Below, piece after piece: positions 1 to 9,389 of a stretch of 64,000 nt of DNA (position 1 is the first letter of the stretch; every line of letters begins with the position of its first letter). Source of the stretch: Flectobacillus major DSM 103 (GTDB lineage: Bacteria > Bacteroidota > Bacteroidia > Cytophagales > Spirosomataceae). The position numbers were made by a program, and so were the translations under genes. The notes beneath the pieces were generated by a model. That model was not told the origin of the DNA, searched no databases, and worked only from the letters and a program-made list of their open reading frames with translations. The DNA is taken from positions 1 to 64,000 of the forward strand of contig NZ_ATXY01000003.1 of the NCBI RefSeq assembly GCF_000427405.1. The letters are read 5' to 3'.

Positions 1-121
1 TTAGTTGGTTTTTAGTAATTGAATGATTTATTGAGGGTTTTGGTAACAATACCAATGGCACTCGCCCAAGGTTGATAGATAACGATCCTTAATAATTTAC
101 CAATCTGTTTATATTAAATTG

Positions 122-317
122 TTTAACACTGTTAAATAACAAAAAATTAGATTTATTATATTTTAAGTGGCTTTTTATTAAATCAAAAATTAACAGATAA
201 ATAATTTAACGCTGTTAAATAAAAGCTTTTAAAAAAATCTAATTACTTGATTAATAATTAGATAAAATAATATAATATGTATATTTAAGTGATATTAAAA
301 TATTTAACACCGTTAAG
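122..317. promoter_or_regulatory. Three copies of a TetR-type operator palindrome
   Basis: Seen: TTTAACACTGTTAAA at 122-136, TTTAACGCTGTTAAA at 205-219 and TTTAACACCGTTAAG at 303-317. Each is a 15-bp palindrome of two TTTAAC half-sites around a 3-bp centre. A fourth copy lies just upstream of the tetR gene at 1035-1049. Inference: these are binding sites of the TetR protein encoded at 421-1020, probably controlling a leftward gene that starts beyond the left edge. Nothing else that looks coding was found in 1-420. Confidence 0.65.
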
Positions 318-420
318 TAGTTATTTGAGAAACCGCCATACTAGCGTAATAGTTCCAGAAAAAATACTTTTTCTAAAATAATTTATGGATAATGCTACAA
401 AGGAAGAAGAAAACAATATT

Positions 421-1020
421 CTAGTTTTGCATCAACGAACGAGTTATTCCCGAAATAGCATCTTTGAGTATCTTATGATTGATTTCGTTAGACAAACCAT
501 TTCCTACCAAATTGATTGAGATAAGCCCATGTACCACCGAAAAGTAGGTATAGTATTTTTGACAAATCGTATCTTCAGAAGGCGTAGAATCTTTCATCAA
601 CTCCATAATAGTAGCCGTAACCAGTCGATAAGGTGTTTTTATTTCGGGATAAGCCATCATTTGGCAGGTTGTCATTTCTACACCAAACATTAATTGATAC
701 ATTTCTTTATTGGCAAATGCAAACTCCCAATAAGTCAACCACATTGCCTCTAGTTGTTCGGCCGTATCGGTTTTGCTATTTTTGGCTTCCATCAAACTTT
801 GGTTAAGCACCCCATAACCTTGTTTGGTTAATTCTTGAAGAATAGCCTCTTTGTTAGCAAAATATTCGTAAATAATCGGAGCTGTGTATTCTATAGCATC
901 GGCAATTTTTCGTAGGCTCAAGCCTTGCCACCCTTCTTCTTTTACGATTTTACAGGCTGCCTCAAGAATATTGTTCTTGATTTCCTCTTTATGCCGTAAT
1001 ATCCTGTCTTTACTTGCCAT
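421..1020 (-). CDS. TetR/AcrR family transcriptional regulator
   Basis: This is a 199-residue one-component repressor. The N-terminal helix-turn-helix spans about residues 34-55 and ends in the family signature YEYFANKEAIL. The rest is a variable all-helical ligand domain. The ATG start at 1020 gives a normal TetR length. A palindrome 15 bp upstream of the start matches three palindromes beyond the 3' end of the gene, so autoregulation plus control of a left-hand neighbour is likely. The ligand cannot be read from the sequence. Such genes in Bacteroidota often sit beside efflux genes, but the target here is outside the window. Confidence 0.9.
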   Translation of the reverse strand: MASKDRILRHKEEIKNNILEAACKIVKEEGWQGLSLRKIADAIEYTAPIIYEYFANKEAILQELTKQGYGVLNQSLMEAKNSKTDTAEQLEAMWLTYWEFAFANKEMYQLMFGVEMTTCQMMAYPEIKTPYRLVTATIMELMKDSTPSEDTICQKYYTYFSVVHGLISINLVGNGLSNEINHKILKDAISGITRSLMQN

Positions 1021-1034
1021 ATTTTATTAAATTA

Positions 1035-1049
1035 TTTAACACCGTTAGG
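1035..1049. promoter_or_regulatory. TetR operator copy upstream of tetR
   Basis: Seen: TTTAACACCGTTAGG, the fourth copy of the 15-bp element found at 122-317, here with a weaker right half. It lies 15 bp upstream of the tetR start codon, a position suited to autorepression. Confidence 0.6.
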
Positions 1050-1050
1050 T

Positions 1051-1723
1051 AAAGTTAAATAATATTAAATTTCAAATCAAAAAAATCATCTTATAATAGT
1101 ATATCCTTAAAACTTATTCGCTCACAAAAAAGTTTGTTTTAACAAAGATTTTTTTTAGGAAGACATACAAAAGGAGAAATATTACGACAGTATTCTTTTT
1201 TGAATAATACTTACCCAAAAGCCTATTTATGGCATTACAATACCCAAAAAAATCACCTGTTTTAGCAAAATTTATCAGCTAAATAACAGTATCAACATAA
1301 TTATTGTATTTTCCTACGCTGAGTACAATGATAAAAATACCTAAGGCGACTTTTGGGGAAATTTAATAGGTGCAAATATTACTTAATCGTTTTGGAGAAC
1401 AAATAGCACTACTTTCTCCTAAAATGCAGTACAACCAATAAACCACTAATAATCAATACATTAAATCTCATAATATATCATATCAACACGATTAATAACT
1501 TTTATACTTGTGAAAAAAGTTACAATACTTTTCCAAAAAAGTCGCATAAGAGCCGATATTGAGACAAAAAATAAATTTCCCCACAAATGTATTAGCACAT
1601 AAACTACTGATTACCAGCAAAATATTATTTATACTTGATGATTTATACATTATTTCGTCTAAAAATTAGAACCAACAACTATTTTAAAAGCAAAAAACAC
1701 TAGCATTTAGGGATAAAAAATGT
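1051..1723. other. AT-rich intergenic region before parA
   Basis: About 670 bp without a convincing gene on either strand. I looked for iterons, DnaA boxes and parS-like palindromes, since a partition operon follows, and found no repeated motif I would defend. It could hold a replication origin or a centromere, but the sequence alone does not show it. Confidence 0.4.
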
Positions 1724-1743
1724 TACTTTTGTTTATACAAAAG
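1724..1743 (+). promoter_or_regulatory. parA promoter overlapped by a palindrome
   Basis: Seen: TACTTTTG at 1724-1731 fits the Bacteroidota -7 element TAnnTTTG. It overlaps a perfect inverted repeat, CTTTTGT and ACAAAAG around TTAT, at 1726-1743. The parA start codon follows at 1764. Inference: the helix-turn-helix of ParA may bind this palindrome to autoregulate, as in type Ia plasmid partition operons. No clear -33 element was found. Confidence 0.45.
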
Positions 1744-1763
1744 ATAAAAAATTACCTAAATGA

Positions 1764-2708
1764 ATGATAACACAAGATAAGATTATTCGTTTTTTACGCT
1801 CAAAACAAGCACTCAATCTTTCTCAAATCGAGAAAGAAGCTAATATCCCTTCCAAAACATTGCATAAGGCTATTTCCGAGCAAAAAGATATTCCTGCCAA
1901 GCATATTCCCGCAATTGATGAAGTTCTCAGAAATTATGGCTACACCGATGCCCTATTCGACAAAGCCCAAGTAATTTCTATTGTTAATCACAAAGGAGGC
2001 GTTGGCAAAACCACTACCACCATCAATTTGGGTAAAGCCCTTAGTATTTTGGGCAACAAAGTTTTGATGATTGATATGGACTCACAGGGCAATCTTTCGC
2101 AGTGTTTTGGCATTCATGAACCCGAGCATCAAGTAATCGATGCACTTTTAGGAAACTTGCCTTTGCCGACCATTACCGTAAGCCACAACTTGGAATTGAC
2201 TCCATCGGATATCCGAATGGCTTATAAAGAATCAGAATTAGGCAACGCCATTGGAGCCGACCGAAGACTTACGCTTAAAATTGATGAAGTAAGAGACCAA
2301 TACGACTATATTTTGATAGATTGCCCACCTAGTTTGGGAATTTGTACAACCTGTTCGTTGGTAGCTTCCAATTATTGTGTAGTACCGATTCAGCCCGAAG
2401 CAAGTGCCTATCATGGCGTTGAAAGCCTTTTCAACAGAATTGCTGAAGTGCGTTCGTATATCAACCCTACCCTGACAGTAAAAGGAATCGTATTTACGAT
2501 GGTACACAAAAACCAAAGTGTCCACAAAAGTATGATGACTCATATTGAGGAAAAATTCAAAAACTTCAATATTTACCAAACCGTTATTGAAAGTGCCACG
2601 GTCATAAAACAGTCGCAGGTGGCTAAAGAAGATTTGTATTCATATTCGCCCAAATCGGCCTCTTGGCAACAATACTATTCGCTTGCAACAGAAATAATGG
2701 CATTCTAA
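1764..2708 (+). CDS. parA: ParA-type partition ATPase with N-terminal helix-turn-helix
   Basis: A 314-residue ParA/MinD-family ATPase for DNA segregation. Residues 1-60 form a small helix-turn-helix domain, as in plasmid type Ia ParA proteins. The deviant Walker A KGGVGKTT is at 77-84, the A' motif LMIDMDSQGN near 100 and Walker B YILIDCPPS near 183. An ATG at 1760 is in another frame and stops at once, so 1764 is the start. The next gene, parB-like, begins 4 bp after the stop. The N-terminal DNA-binding domain suggests autoregulation and favours a plasmid or chromid origin over the shorter chromosomal Soj form. Confidence 0.92.
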   Translation: MITQDKIIRFLRSKQALNLSQIEKEANIPSKTLHKAISEQKDIPAKHIPAIDEVLRNYGYTDALFDKAQVISIVNHKGGVGKTTTTINLGKALSILGNKVLMIDMDSQGNLSQCFGIHEPEHQVIDALLGNLPLPTITVSHNLELTPSDIRMAYKESELGNAIGADRRLTLKIDEVRDQYDYILIDCPPSLGICTTCSLVASNYCVVPIQPEASAYHGVESLFNRIAEVRSYINPTLTVKGIVFTMVHKNQSVHKSMMTHIEEKFKNFNIYQTVIESATVIKQSQVAKEDLYSYSPKSASWQQYYSLATEIMAF

Positions 2709-2712
2709 GAAC

Positions 2713-3558
2713 ATGGCAAAAAAAGATTTTATGAATATTATGAAAGAGAAAACGCATGATTTGCGACCTTCTCTGCTTTCATCTGAAGAGTTGATTAAAT
2801 CGCAAATTGTGATTCTCGACGAGCTTCGTGACCTAATACCACCATTAACAGCCGAAGAATCAACCCAATTAGAACAAAATATAGTGAAGCATGGGGTCAA
2901 AGACCCATTGTCTATTTGGGAAACGGATTCGACCGCTGCGGGCTTAGACCAAGCCAAAACACCTATTTATATCCTTATCGACGGTCATAATAGGTTTAGT
3001 ATTTGTAAAAAAAATCATTTAGATTATCGCATCAATATCATGCGTTTTGCTTCGCTCGACGAAGTAAAAGAATACATGATTGATTTTCAATTGGGCCGTC
3101 GTAACCTTACACCCGAACAAATTTCGTATTATCGAGGCTTGAAATATTTACAGCAAAAAAATACAAGAGGTGGTAATCAAAAAAATGGCGATTTGCTAGA
3201 TGCCTCTGTTGCTCTGAGCCAAGAATATGGTGTAAGTGGTAGAACCATTAAACGTGACGGTGATTTTGCGATGGGGCTTGACAAGCTAGAAACAGGCCTA
3301 AAACAAGATATTTTGGTAGGTAAAACCAAGGTAGCCAAGTCGACTATTACAGCCCTAGGAAAAACGTTGGTATCAAAGCCTATTACCAATATTGAAGAGT
3401 TGGAAAGTGTGGTTCAAGAAAACCTGCCACCTGTAACTGAAACATTACCAGTAAACAGCCTTCAAGCTGAAATACGAGATTTAGTAAATAAAAAGTTAGA
3501 TAAAAACGCTTGCCAAGAGTTAATTACAAAAGCTCAGGAGTTGTTGTTGCTGTTATAA
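2713..3558 (+). CDS. parB: ParB-like nuclease-fold partition protein
   Basis: This 281-residue protein is the likely centromere-binding partner of the upstream ParA. A ParB/sulfiredoxin-fold domain occupies about residues 35-130, with the motif DGHNRFSIC in place of the usual GERRxRA CTP-binding box. A helix-turn-helix follows (EYGVSGRTIKRDGDFA). The segment LGRRNLTPEQISYYRG is typical of mobile-element ParB-like proteins. The GHNR variant means canonical CTP sliding-clamp behaviour should not be assumed. It is translationally close to parA (4-bp gap), supporting one operon. No parS site was identified. Confidence 0.82.
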   Translation: MAKKDFMNIMKEKTHDLRPSLLSSEELIKSQIVILDELRDLIPPLTAEESTQLEQNIVKHGVKDPLSIWETDSTAAGLDQAKTPIYILIDGHNRFSICKKNHLDYRINIMRFASLDEVKEYMIDFQLGRRNLTPEQISYYRGLKYLQQKNTRGGNQKNGDLLDASVALSQEYGVSGRTIKRDGDFAMGLDKLETGLKQDILVGKTKVAKSTITALGKTLVSKPITNIEELESVVQENLPPVTETLPVNSLQAEIRDLVNKKLDKNACQELITKAQELLLLL

Positions 3559-3610
3559 AATATAAAACGTTATTGATAAAGCACAAAAGAAAAGGTATTC
3601 CTATAAAACA

Positions 3611-3964
3611 ATGACAAATCGGAAAATAAGCTCGACAAATTATAACAACCAAGTGTTTTTAACACATAAATGTGCTTTGAATGAGCTAATTTTTGTGCTA
3701 AGCAAACGCTGGATAACCGATGTTTTATTTAGTATCGAAGATGGTCATAAGCGTTTTTCGAGTATCAAAGAAGACCTACAGTTTATTAGTGATAATATTC
3801 TTGGCGAGCGACTAAAATTGCTTGAAAAATATAAGCTTATTCAAAAAGACTTTACCAACGATACACCTACAAAAGTAGAATACTCGATTACTGAAACAGG
3901 TAAAGAACTCAGCGAGTTGCTAGGTAATTTATGTACTTTCGCCGAACACAAAGTTGGTTTGTAA
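3611..3964 (+). CDS. HxlR family winged-helix regulator
   Basis: A 117-residue HxlR-type transcriptional regulator. Visible family features are KRWITDVLFSIEDGHKRFSSIKEDLQ-type winged-helix sequence (helices then the DNA-recognition helix) and ILGERLKLLEKYKLI followed by VEYSITETGKEL, the wing. It lacks the conserved N-terminal CP-x-E cysteine motif; its cysteines are at THKCAL and LCTF, so redox sensing is possible but unproven. It lies 52 bp after parB on the same strand. The target is not obvious, since the next gene is a secreted DUF1080 protein 190 bp away. Confidence 0.85.
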   Translation: MTNRKISSTNYNNQVFLTHKCALNELIFVLSKRWITDVLFSIEDGHKRFSSIKEDLQFISDNILGERLKLLEKYKLIQKDFTNDTPTKVEYSITETGKELSELLGNLCTFAEHKVGL

Positions 3965-4156
3965 TATCGCTTTCAAATGGAAAATAGTAATTAATCGTAT
4001 TGAAAGTAATTGTGAAAAGAGAGGGTGAATATTTTCATCGCACACCCCCACAGACACCCACACAGCAGATTTTGACATTGATAGCCAAAATGTATTCGTA
4101 CATTAGTAATTCAATAAAACAACTCATCCCTTAAAAGGAAAATCAAGAATGTAAAC

Positions 4157-4786
4157 ATGAAAAAACTATCTTTATTTCTCTGCTTGTTGGTATCAATACA
4201 AACGGCTTTTGCTCAGAAAAAAAACAATACATGGATGTCACTTTTTGATGGAAAGTCTTTTGCAGGCTGGCGTGTCAATGAGGAAAATCCAAAAACATTT
4301 TCTATCGAAGACGGAACGATAAAAGTAGCAGGCGAACGCACACATTTATTCTATGAAGGAACTGTGGGAAACCATGATTTCAAAAACTTTGAACTAAAAC
4401 TAAAAGCAAAAACATTACCGGGTTCTAATTCAGGCATATTTATTCATACTGCTTACCAAGCTTCTGGCTGGCCCGAAAAAGGATACGAGATTCAGGTGAA
4501 CCAAACACATACCGACTGGCGAAAAACAGGAAGTTTGTATGGTATTAGTGACGTAAAAGAAAATTTGGCTAAAGACAACGAATGGTACGAATACCATATC
4601 ATTGTGAAAGGCAAAAGAATTGTTATTAAAATCAATAATAAAGTTGCCGTTGACTATACCGAGCCAGATGTTCTTCCTTCCGACCGTGGACTAAAAAAAC
4701 TAAGCTCAGGAACAATTGCCTTGCAGGGGCATGACCCTAAAAGTGTAGCTTATTTTAAAGATATTAAAATCAAGCTTTTGAAATAA
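4157..4786 (+). CDS. Secreted DUF1080 protein (3-keto-glycoside hydrolase-like)
   Basis: A 209-residue exported protein with a signal peptide ending at about residue 19 (TAFAQ). The remainder is a single DUF1080 domain, a concanavalin-like jelly roll starting with the family hallmark LFDGKSFAGW and carrying SGIFIHTAYQ and GYEIQVNQTH. Members act on 3-keto-disaccharides or 3-keto-glucosides in Bacteroidota. This is notable because a GMC oxidoreductase pair of the type that makes 3-keto sugars lies at 15.4-17.8 kb. The substrate is not determined from sequence. Confidence 0.85.
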   Translation: MKKLSLFLCLLVSIQTAFAQKKNNTWMSLFDGKSFAGWRVNEENPKTFSIEDGTIKVAGERTHLFYEGTVGNHDFKNFELKLKAKTLPGSNSGIFIHTAYQASGWPEKGYEIQVNQTHTDWRKTGSLYGISDVKENLAKDNEWYEYHIIVKGKRIVIKINNKVAVDYTEPDVLPSDRGLKKLSSGTIALQGHDPKSVAYFKDIKIKLLK

Positions 4787-4928
4787 TTTTCATTTTATAG
4801 AAGTTGAGCTTATTAAATTAGCCTATTTGAACAGTTTTGTAGATGACCATAAAAGCAGGTAAGGAACTGAATTCTTCCTTCTTTCCAAACAGCACTATCT
4901 TATCAATAGGGTTCATTCTATCACTTTT

Positions 4929-4970
4929 AATACTGCTCATGGAGCTTATCATAGCTCCATGAGCAGTATT
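4929..4970. terminator. Bidirectional terminator hairpin
   Basis: Seen: 18-bp perfect arms at 4929-4946 and 4953-4970 around a 6-nt loop. It lies between the convergent DUF1080 and LytTR genes and touches the LytTR stop codon. Confidence 0.85.
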
Positions 4971-5695
4971 TATTTACTCAGCAGCTTGTTCTTTACTACC
5001 ATATTGATTACTCGCTCTTTGAGATTTCTACTTACGGGTATGATATGATTTTGAATACTTATTTCATTATTTTCTATACCATCAACTTTCGGGATAGCAA
5101 CCAAATAAGATTTATGAACCCGCAAAAATGTATTTGAATCAAGATATTCTTCTACTGTTTTCAGGGGCAAAAGGGTCATGTATTTGCCTTTATTGGTATA
5201 AATAATGACATAGTTTTGGAGTGCTTGTACAAACAATATTTCGTCAACCAGAATTTTCTCGTATTTACTTTCACATTTGATAAAAAGATAATCAGGTTCG
5301 CTCTTCTGAGGAGATAAATTAGGAGGCTGATTTTTAAGAGAATATAATTCTTTGGCTTTGTTAGTAGCTTTAAAAAAGCGATTGAAGGTGATGGGTTTGA
5401 GCAGATAATCTACCACATCAAACTGAAAACCTTCCAGAGCGTAATTGGGGAAGGCGGTAGTCAGTATCACCATTGGGAGATTAGTTTTTATTCTCAAAAA
5501 ATCAAGTCCTGTCATGTGTGGCATCTGAATATCCAGAAATATAAGGTCAACAGCTTGGCTTTCAAGGATTTTATTAAGCTCGATAGGATTTTCGGCAACG
5601 CCAATAAGTGTAAGATAATCAATTACCTCAACATATCTAGTCAGCCCTTCGCTTGCCAATGGTTCATCATCTACTATGACACATCTAAGTTTCAT
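4970..5695 (-). CDS. LytTR-family response regulator
   Basis: A 241-residue response regulator. An N-terminal receiver domain has the acidic pair near DDEPLAS and the phosphoacceptor Asp in LIFLDIQMP. A C-terminal LytTR DNA-binding domain spans about residues 135-235 (LFVQALQNYVIIYT, FLRVHKSYLVAIPKVDGIE). It starts 11 bp after the upstream histidine kinase, so the two form an operon. LytTR proteins bind direct repeats; candidate TGAC repeats are in the promoter region at 6813-6848, shared with a divergent outer-membrane protein gene that is the likely target. Confidence 0.93.
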   Translation of the reverse strand: MKLRCVIVDDEPLASEGLTRYVEVIDYLTLIGVAENPIELNKILESQAVDLIFLDIQMPHMTGLDFLRIKTNLPMVILTTAFPNYALEGFQFDVVDYLLKPITFNRFFKATNKAKELYSLKNQPPNLSPQKSEPDYLFIKCESKYEKILVDEILFVQALQNYVIIYTNKGKYMTLLPLKTVEEYLDSNTFLRVHKSYLVAIPKVDGIENNEISIQNHIIPVSRNLKERVINMVVKNKLLSK

Positions 5696-5706
5696 CTACA
5701 AATGGG

Positions 5707-6771
5707 TTAATTCAAATTGATTGTCAAACTAACATTAAATGAATCAGTTCCTTTTTCAATTTCTAAATGATGTTTTTCTGGATAAACCAAATCTAACCTT
5801 CTTTTTACATTTTTCAGACCGATTCCTGAACTTTCAATATTCGTTTCTGCATGATAACTATTTCGAATACTTAATTCAAAAACCTCCGACTCTTTTACCG
5901 AACAAAGAAGTTTTATGAAATTCTTTTGCGTTTTTCCTTTTGAAATGTGCTTGAAAGCATTTTCGACAAAAGGTAATAAAATAAACGGTGCAATTTTTAC
6001 TCCATGAGCCGATTCATGGTCAATTTCAAACAAAAGTTCGGTCTGATTTTCGTTAAGACGTAATGACTCCAATTCGATAAAATTTTCTAAAAACAGCAAG
6101 TCTCTGCTCAATAAAATCTCTTGGTCGTTACATTCATAAAGCTGATAGCGAAGCATTTCTGAAAAGTTTGCCAGCGATTCAGATGCCAAATCGGGGTTTT
6201 TGTGAATCAAAACAAAAATAGAGTTGATGGTATTGAACAAAAAATGGGGATTGATTTGAGATTTCAGATACTTCAATTCGGTTTCAAGATTGTCCTTTTC
6301 AAGTGTAAGACGTTTCCTTTCGGCATTAAGCCAGTTTTTACCCAATTTTATACTCATGGCCAAGGTCATAGAGCCTACCGTAGAAGGTAAAGCCGCCGTC
6401 GAAAAAATGATAAACCATTGGTCTGGACGTTTGTTGAATAATTCAAAAAAGGTCATTTTTGATAAATAAGCATTCAAAAAATAGCCTAAAGTAATAAAAC
6501 CCGTACAAATCAAAACCGTAAGAATAACCAATAAAATATAGCTGCGGTATTTGCCCACATACAAAAATTTCGGAATCAGATAATACAAATTAAAATATGC
6601 TCCTGCTGCCTGAAAAATAATATATCCAATAAATTTAACAGGTAATTCGCCTTTAAAAAGATACCCAATTACACCATCGAAATTACCTATATTTATCATC
6701 ATCCAAAGCAGATGATAGGCAATCCAAAATGGAATATGATGGAGTTTATATTTGAAAAACCAGTTTTGCAT
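5707..6771 (-). CDS. LytS-like sensor histidine kinase
   Basis: A 354-residue inner-membrane kinase of the His_kinase (PF06580) type. Four hydrophobic helices fill about residues 10-140, followed by a linker, the H-box QINPHFLFNTINSIF, and a C-terminal HATPase domain with FVENAFKH and SGIGLKNVKRRLDL. It has no periplasmic sensor domain of note. It is co-transcribed with the LytTR regulator below it and divergent from an outer-membrane barrel gene. A paralogous kinase-regulator pair lies at 11992-13729 in mirror orientation. Confidence 0.93.
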   Translation of the reverse strand: MQNWFFKYKLHHIPFWIAYHLLWMMINIGNFDGVIGYLFKGELPVKFIGYIIFQAAGAYFNLYYLIPKFLYVGKYRSYILLVILTVLICTGFITLGYFLNAYLSKMTFFELFNKRPDQWFIIFSTAALPSTVGSMTLAMSIKLGKNWLNAERKRLTLEKDNLETELKYLKSQINPHFLFNTINSIFVLIHKNPDLASESLANFSEMLRYQLYECNDQEILLSRDLLFLENFIELESLRLNENQTELLFEIDHESAHGVKIAPFILLPFVENAFKHISKGKTQKNFIKLLCSVKESEVFELSIRNSYHAETNIESSGIGLKNVKRRLDLVYPEKHHLEIEKGTDSFNVSLTINLN

Positions 6772-6812
6772 TTTAGTCTAAAAATGAAAATTAACCACTT
6801 TACTATAAAGTC

Positions 6813-6853
6813 TGACTTGTGATTGACAAAGTGTATAAAATAATTGACCAAAT
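6813..6853. promoter_or_regulatory. Candidate LytTR-binding TGAC repeats
   Basis: Seen: TGAC at 6813, 6824 and 6845. The last two sit in ATTGACAAA and ATTGACCAA, spaced 21 bp. An opposite-strand TTGTCAAT follows near 6878. ATTGACAAA and GTCTGAC also occur in the equivalent promoter region at 11.8 kb. Inference: direct repeats read by the adjacent LytTR regulator. Region 6772-6959 separates the kinase gene from the divergent barrel gene. Confidence 0.45.
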
Positions 6854-6959
6854 GCAAAAAACCGCAAACCCTACATTTTGTCAATATTAATAGTCTGTTC
6901 ATCAATCTCAGAAATGTTCAATTTAGTCTTTTATTTTCTTTGAATCAAAAAACAAGAAA

Positions 6960-9389
6960 ATGAAAAAGCTATTCCTTTTTTTACTGATAACCAATTATGC
7001 TTTTGGACAAATAAGTGGCAAGGTTCTGAATACCAAAAATGAACCGATAGCTTTCGCCAATGTTATTTTATATTCAGCTAAGGATTCGTCTCTGGTTACT
7101 GGTACAACTACCAATGAACTTGGCGTTTTTTCTTTAAATTTTTCACAAGCAGGGGATTTTTTTACTAAAACAAGTTTTATAGGATACGGAAATTCTGTCT
7201 CTAACATATTTAATATCAGCAATATATCAAAAACACACGAATTAGAAATTATTTACCTAAAAGAAGAAAACAATACACTGGAAGAAGTAACTATTGCAGC
7301 CAAAAGAGAGCTAATTCAGACCACTGCCATCGACAAAATCATCAATATCCAAAGTAGTTTATTGACTAAGGGAAGCAATGCCTTGCAAGTTTTTGAAAGG
7401 TTGCCAGGCGTGATTACCAACCGAAGAAATAATCAATTTAGCCTCAATGGACAAAATGGAGTAACAGTTTTGTTTAATGGCAGAAAAGTACAAATGCCCG
7501 TTGAGGAAATTATGGCTTTACTCGAAAATACTGTGGCGGACAATATCGAAAAAATCGAATTGATTACTTCGCCTACTGCCCAATATGATGCCGATGGCGG
7601 AGCAGGTATTATCAATATTATTTTCAAGAATAATGAAACATTGGGTACAAAAATCAATTTTTCGGCCACCGCTGGTTATGGTTATAGAGAGAAAGCTCTT
7701 ACAACCATAGGCTTTTCTAAAGGATATAAAAAGTTAAATCTGAACGCCTCGTACTCCTTCAACCATGATATTCGTAAATCTGGCTATGAAGGCGATGGCA
7801 CGGCAGGGGCTTCGTTTATGTTGGGAGAAACATTTAACACTTTTTACGGGATTGCTCGTCGATACCAAAATACTCATAATCTCAATTTTGCAGCACAATA
7901 TCAACCCAATGCCAAAACTACACTTGGAGTAGATTTTGTAGGAACTTTTGATAAATCTCAAAATTTGGTGAATAATGGCGGTACTTATCAGCCTAAAAAT
8001 AGAGAATATTTTGAAATTGTTATGCTTTCTGACGGATTGACAACCAAACAAAATAATATTGCTTCTGTTTTCCTCAAGCAAAATTTTTCTTCAAAAACAC
8101 AATTCAATGTCGATTTGACCTACATTAATTACGCCAACAATAGTCCTGCCACTATCACTTCAGCATATTTTGATAAACAGAAGCAAGCCATCAAACCTCC
8201 GTTTTCAATTTTTACTTTTGGAAATAGAGGAGAAAGCGTTTCTACAATTGATGTGGGCGTTTTCAAAACCGATTTGAGTACGCAGTTTAGTGAAAAAATC
8301 AATGGCGATTTTGGCATAAAAATCAGTTATGCACAAAATGAAAATGATAGCAAAGTAGAAAGAAAAGTAAATGATGGCTGGGAAATAGACCCACGTTCTC
8401 AAAGCCAACTCAAAAGTCAGGAACAAATTGTTGCGACTTATTCTCAATTCAAATTTTTGCTTAATCATAAGGCTAACCTTCTTTTGGGCTTGCGGTACGA
8501 ATATTGGAAAAGGGATTTTAGTAATCAAGATAAACCTTTTGAGATTTCAAAATTCTTTCCATCAGTACTTTATACGTATGCCGTTAATCAAAATACATCG
8601 ATAAATTTCAATTACAGCCGCAGAATTAGTCGCCCAGCTTATACCGATTTGATTTCTAATTTGTTTTATACCGACCCTACTTTTATTTTCTCAGGAAATC
8701 CCCTTCTCAAACCTACCCTTTCTGATATACTCAAAGTAGAGTATTCAAGAAACGGATTAAGTGTTGGTATTTCGGCACAATACGATTTGAATCCGATTTT
8801 GAGGTATCAGATTACATCAAATGCCACCAAAGATATGGGCATTTCGTCCCCTCAAAATCTTGATTATATGAAAAGTCTGAATTTGTTTTTTACCTACCCT
8901 TGGCAAATAACCCAATGGTGGAAATTTACCTTGAGTAGCCTCACTTCACTAAGAGATTATAAGGTTTCTTACAGCCTATCTCCTACCGAAAAGCGTTATT
9001 TATTTCAAAATCTGAATATTTCACAACAAATCAATTTACCCAAAAACTTTGAAATTGAACTTTCTGGATGGTATAATTTTCCCTATTTTGAAGGCCCTAA
9101 TTTTATCAAAGCTTTTGGTGTAGCCAATGTAGGCATTGGAAAAAAACTCAAGGATGATAAAGGCGTTTTTCTACTTACTTTACCCGACATTTTTCGTTCG
9201 TTTAACGTTTATTCACACAACGGAGGTATGACACCTATTGCTTTTGACATCAACACGATTTCTCATTGGCGTGATGAAACCGCTTTTTATCGGGTTATCA
9301 AATTAACCTATTCGAGGAGTTTTGGAGGGAATATAAAAAAAGCTTCCAATAGCTTTGGCGATGAAGAGAAAAACAGAGTGGGGAACTGA
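6960..9389 (+). CDS. Outer-membrane beta-barrel protein with carboxypeptidase-like N domain
   Basis: An 809-residue outer-membrane protein. A signal peptide (to about residue 16) precedes a CarboxypepD_reg-like domain (ISGKVLNTKNEPIAFANV). A plug-like domain follows at about residues 125-230, including LQVFERLPGV and DADGGAGIINIIFK, and the rest is a large aromatic-rich beta-barrel of the OMP_b-brl_3 type. No clear TonB box was found. It is divergent from the LytS/LytTR pair at 4970-6771 and convergent with a second barrel gene. The substrate is unknown; small peptide or metal-chelate uptake is only a guess. Confidence 0.85.
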   Translation: MKKLFLFLLITNYAFGQISGKVLNTKNEPIAFANVILYSAKDSSLVTGTTTNELGVFSLNFSQAGDFFTKTSFIGYGNSVSNIFNISNISKTHELEIIYLKEENNTLEEVTIAAKRELIQTTAIDKIINIQSSLLTKGSNALQVFERLPGVITNRRNNQFSLNGQNGVTVLFNGRKVQMPVEEIMALLENTVADNIEKIELITSPTAQYDADGGAGIINIIFKNNETLGTKINFSATAGYGYREKALTTIGFSKGYKKLNLNASYSFNHDIRKSGYEGDGTAGASFMLGETFNTFYGIARRYQNTHNLNFAAQYQPNAKTTLGVDFVGTFDKSQNLVNNGGTYQPKNREYFEIVMLSDGLTTKQNNIASVFLKQNFSSKTQFNVDLTYINYANNSPATITSAYFDKQKQAIKPPFSIFTFGNRGESVSTIDVGVFKTDLSTQFSEKINGDFGIKISYAQNENDSKVERKVNDGWEIDPRSQSQLKSQEQIVATYSQFKFLLNHKANLLLGLRYEYWKRDFSNQDKPFEISKFFPSVLYTYAVNQNTSINFNYSRRISRPAYTDLISNLFYTDPTFIFSGNPLLKPTLSDILKVEYSRNGLSVGISAQYDLNPILRYQITSNATKDMGISSPQNLDYMKSLNLFFTYPWQITQWWKFTLSSLTSLRDYKVSYSLSPTEKRYLFQNLNISQQINLPKNFEIELSGWYNFPYFEGPNFIKAFGVANVGIGKKLKDDKGVFLLTLPDIFRSFNVYSHNGGMTPIAFDINTISHWRDETAFYRVIKLTYSRSFGGNIKKASNSFGDEEKNRVGN

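Noticed and set aside
12-110. Short minus-strand frame ending at 12 that could be the tail of a gene
   Set aside because: Only about 32 codons, stop directly upstream, no start codon and no recognisable motif.
1051-1723. Replication origin next to parA
   Set aside because: No iterons, DnaA boxes or rep gene could be identified.
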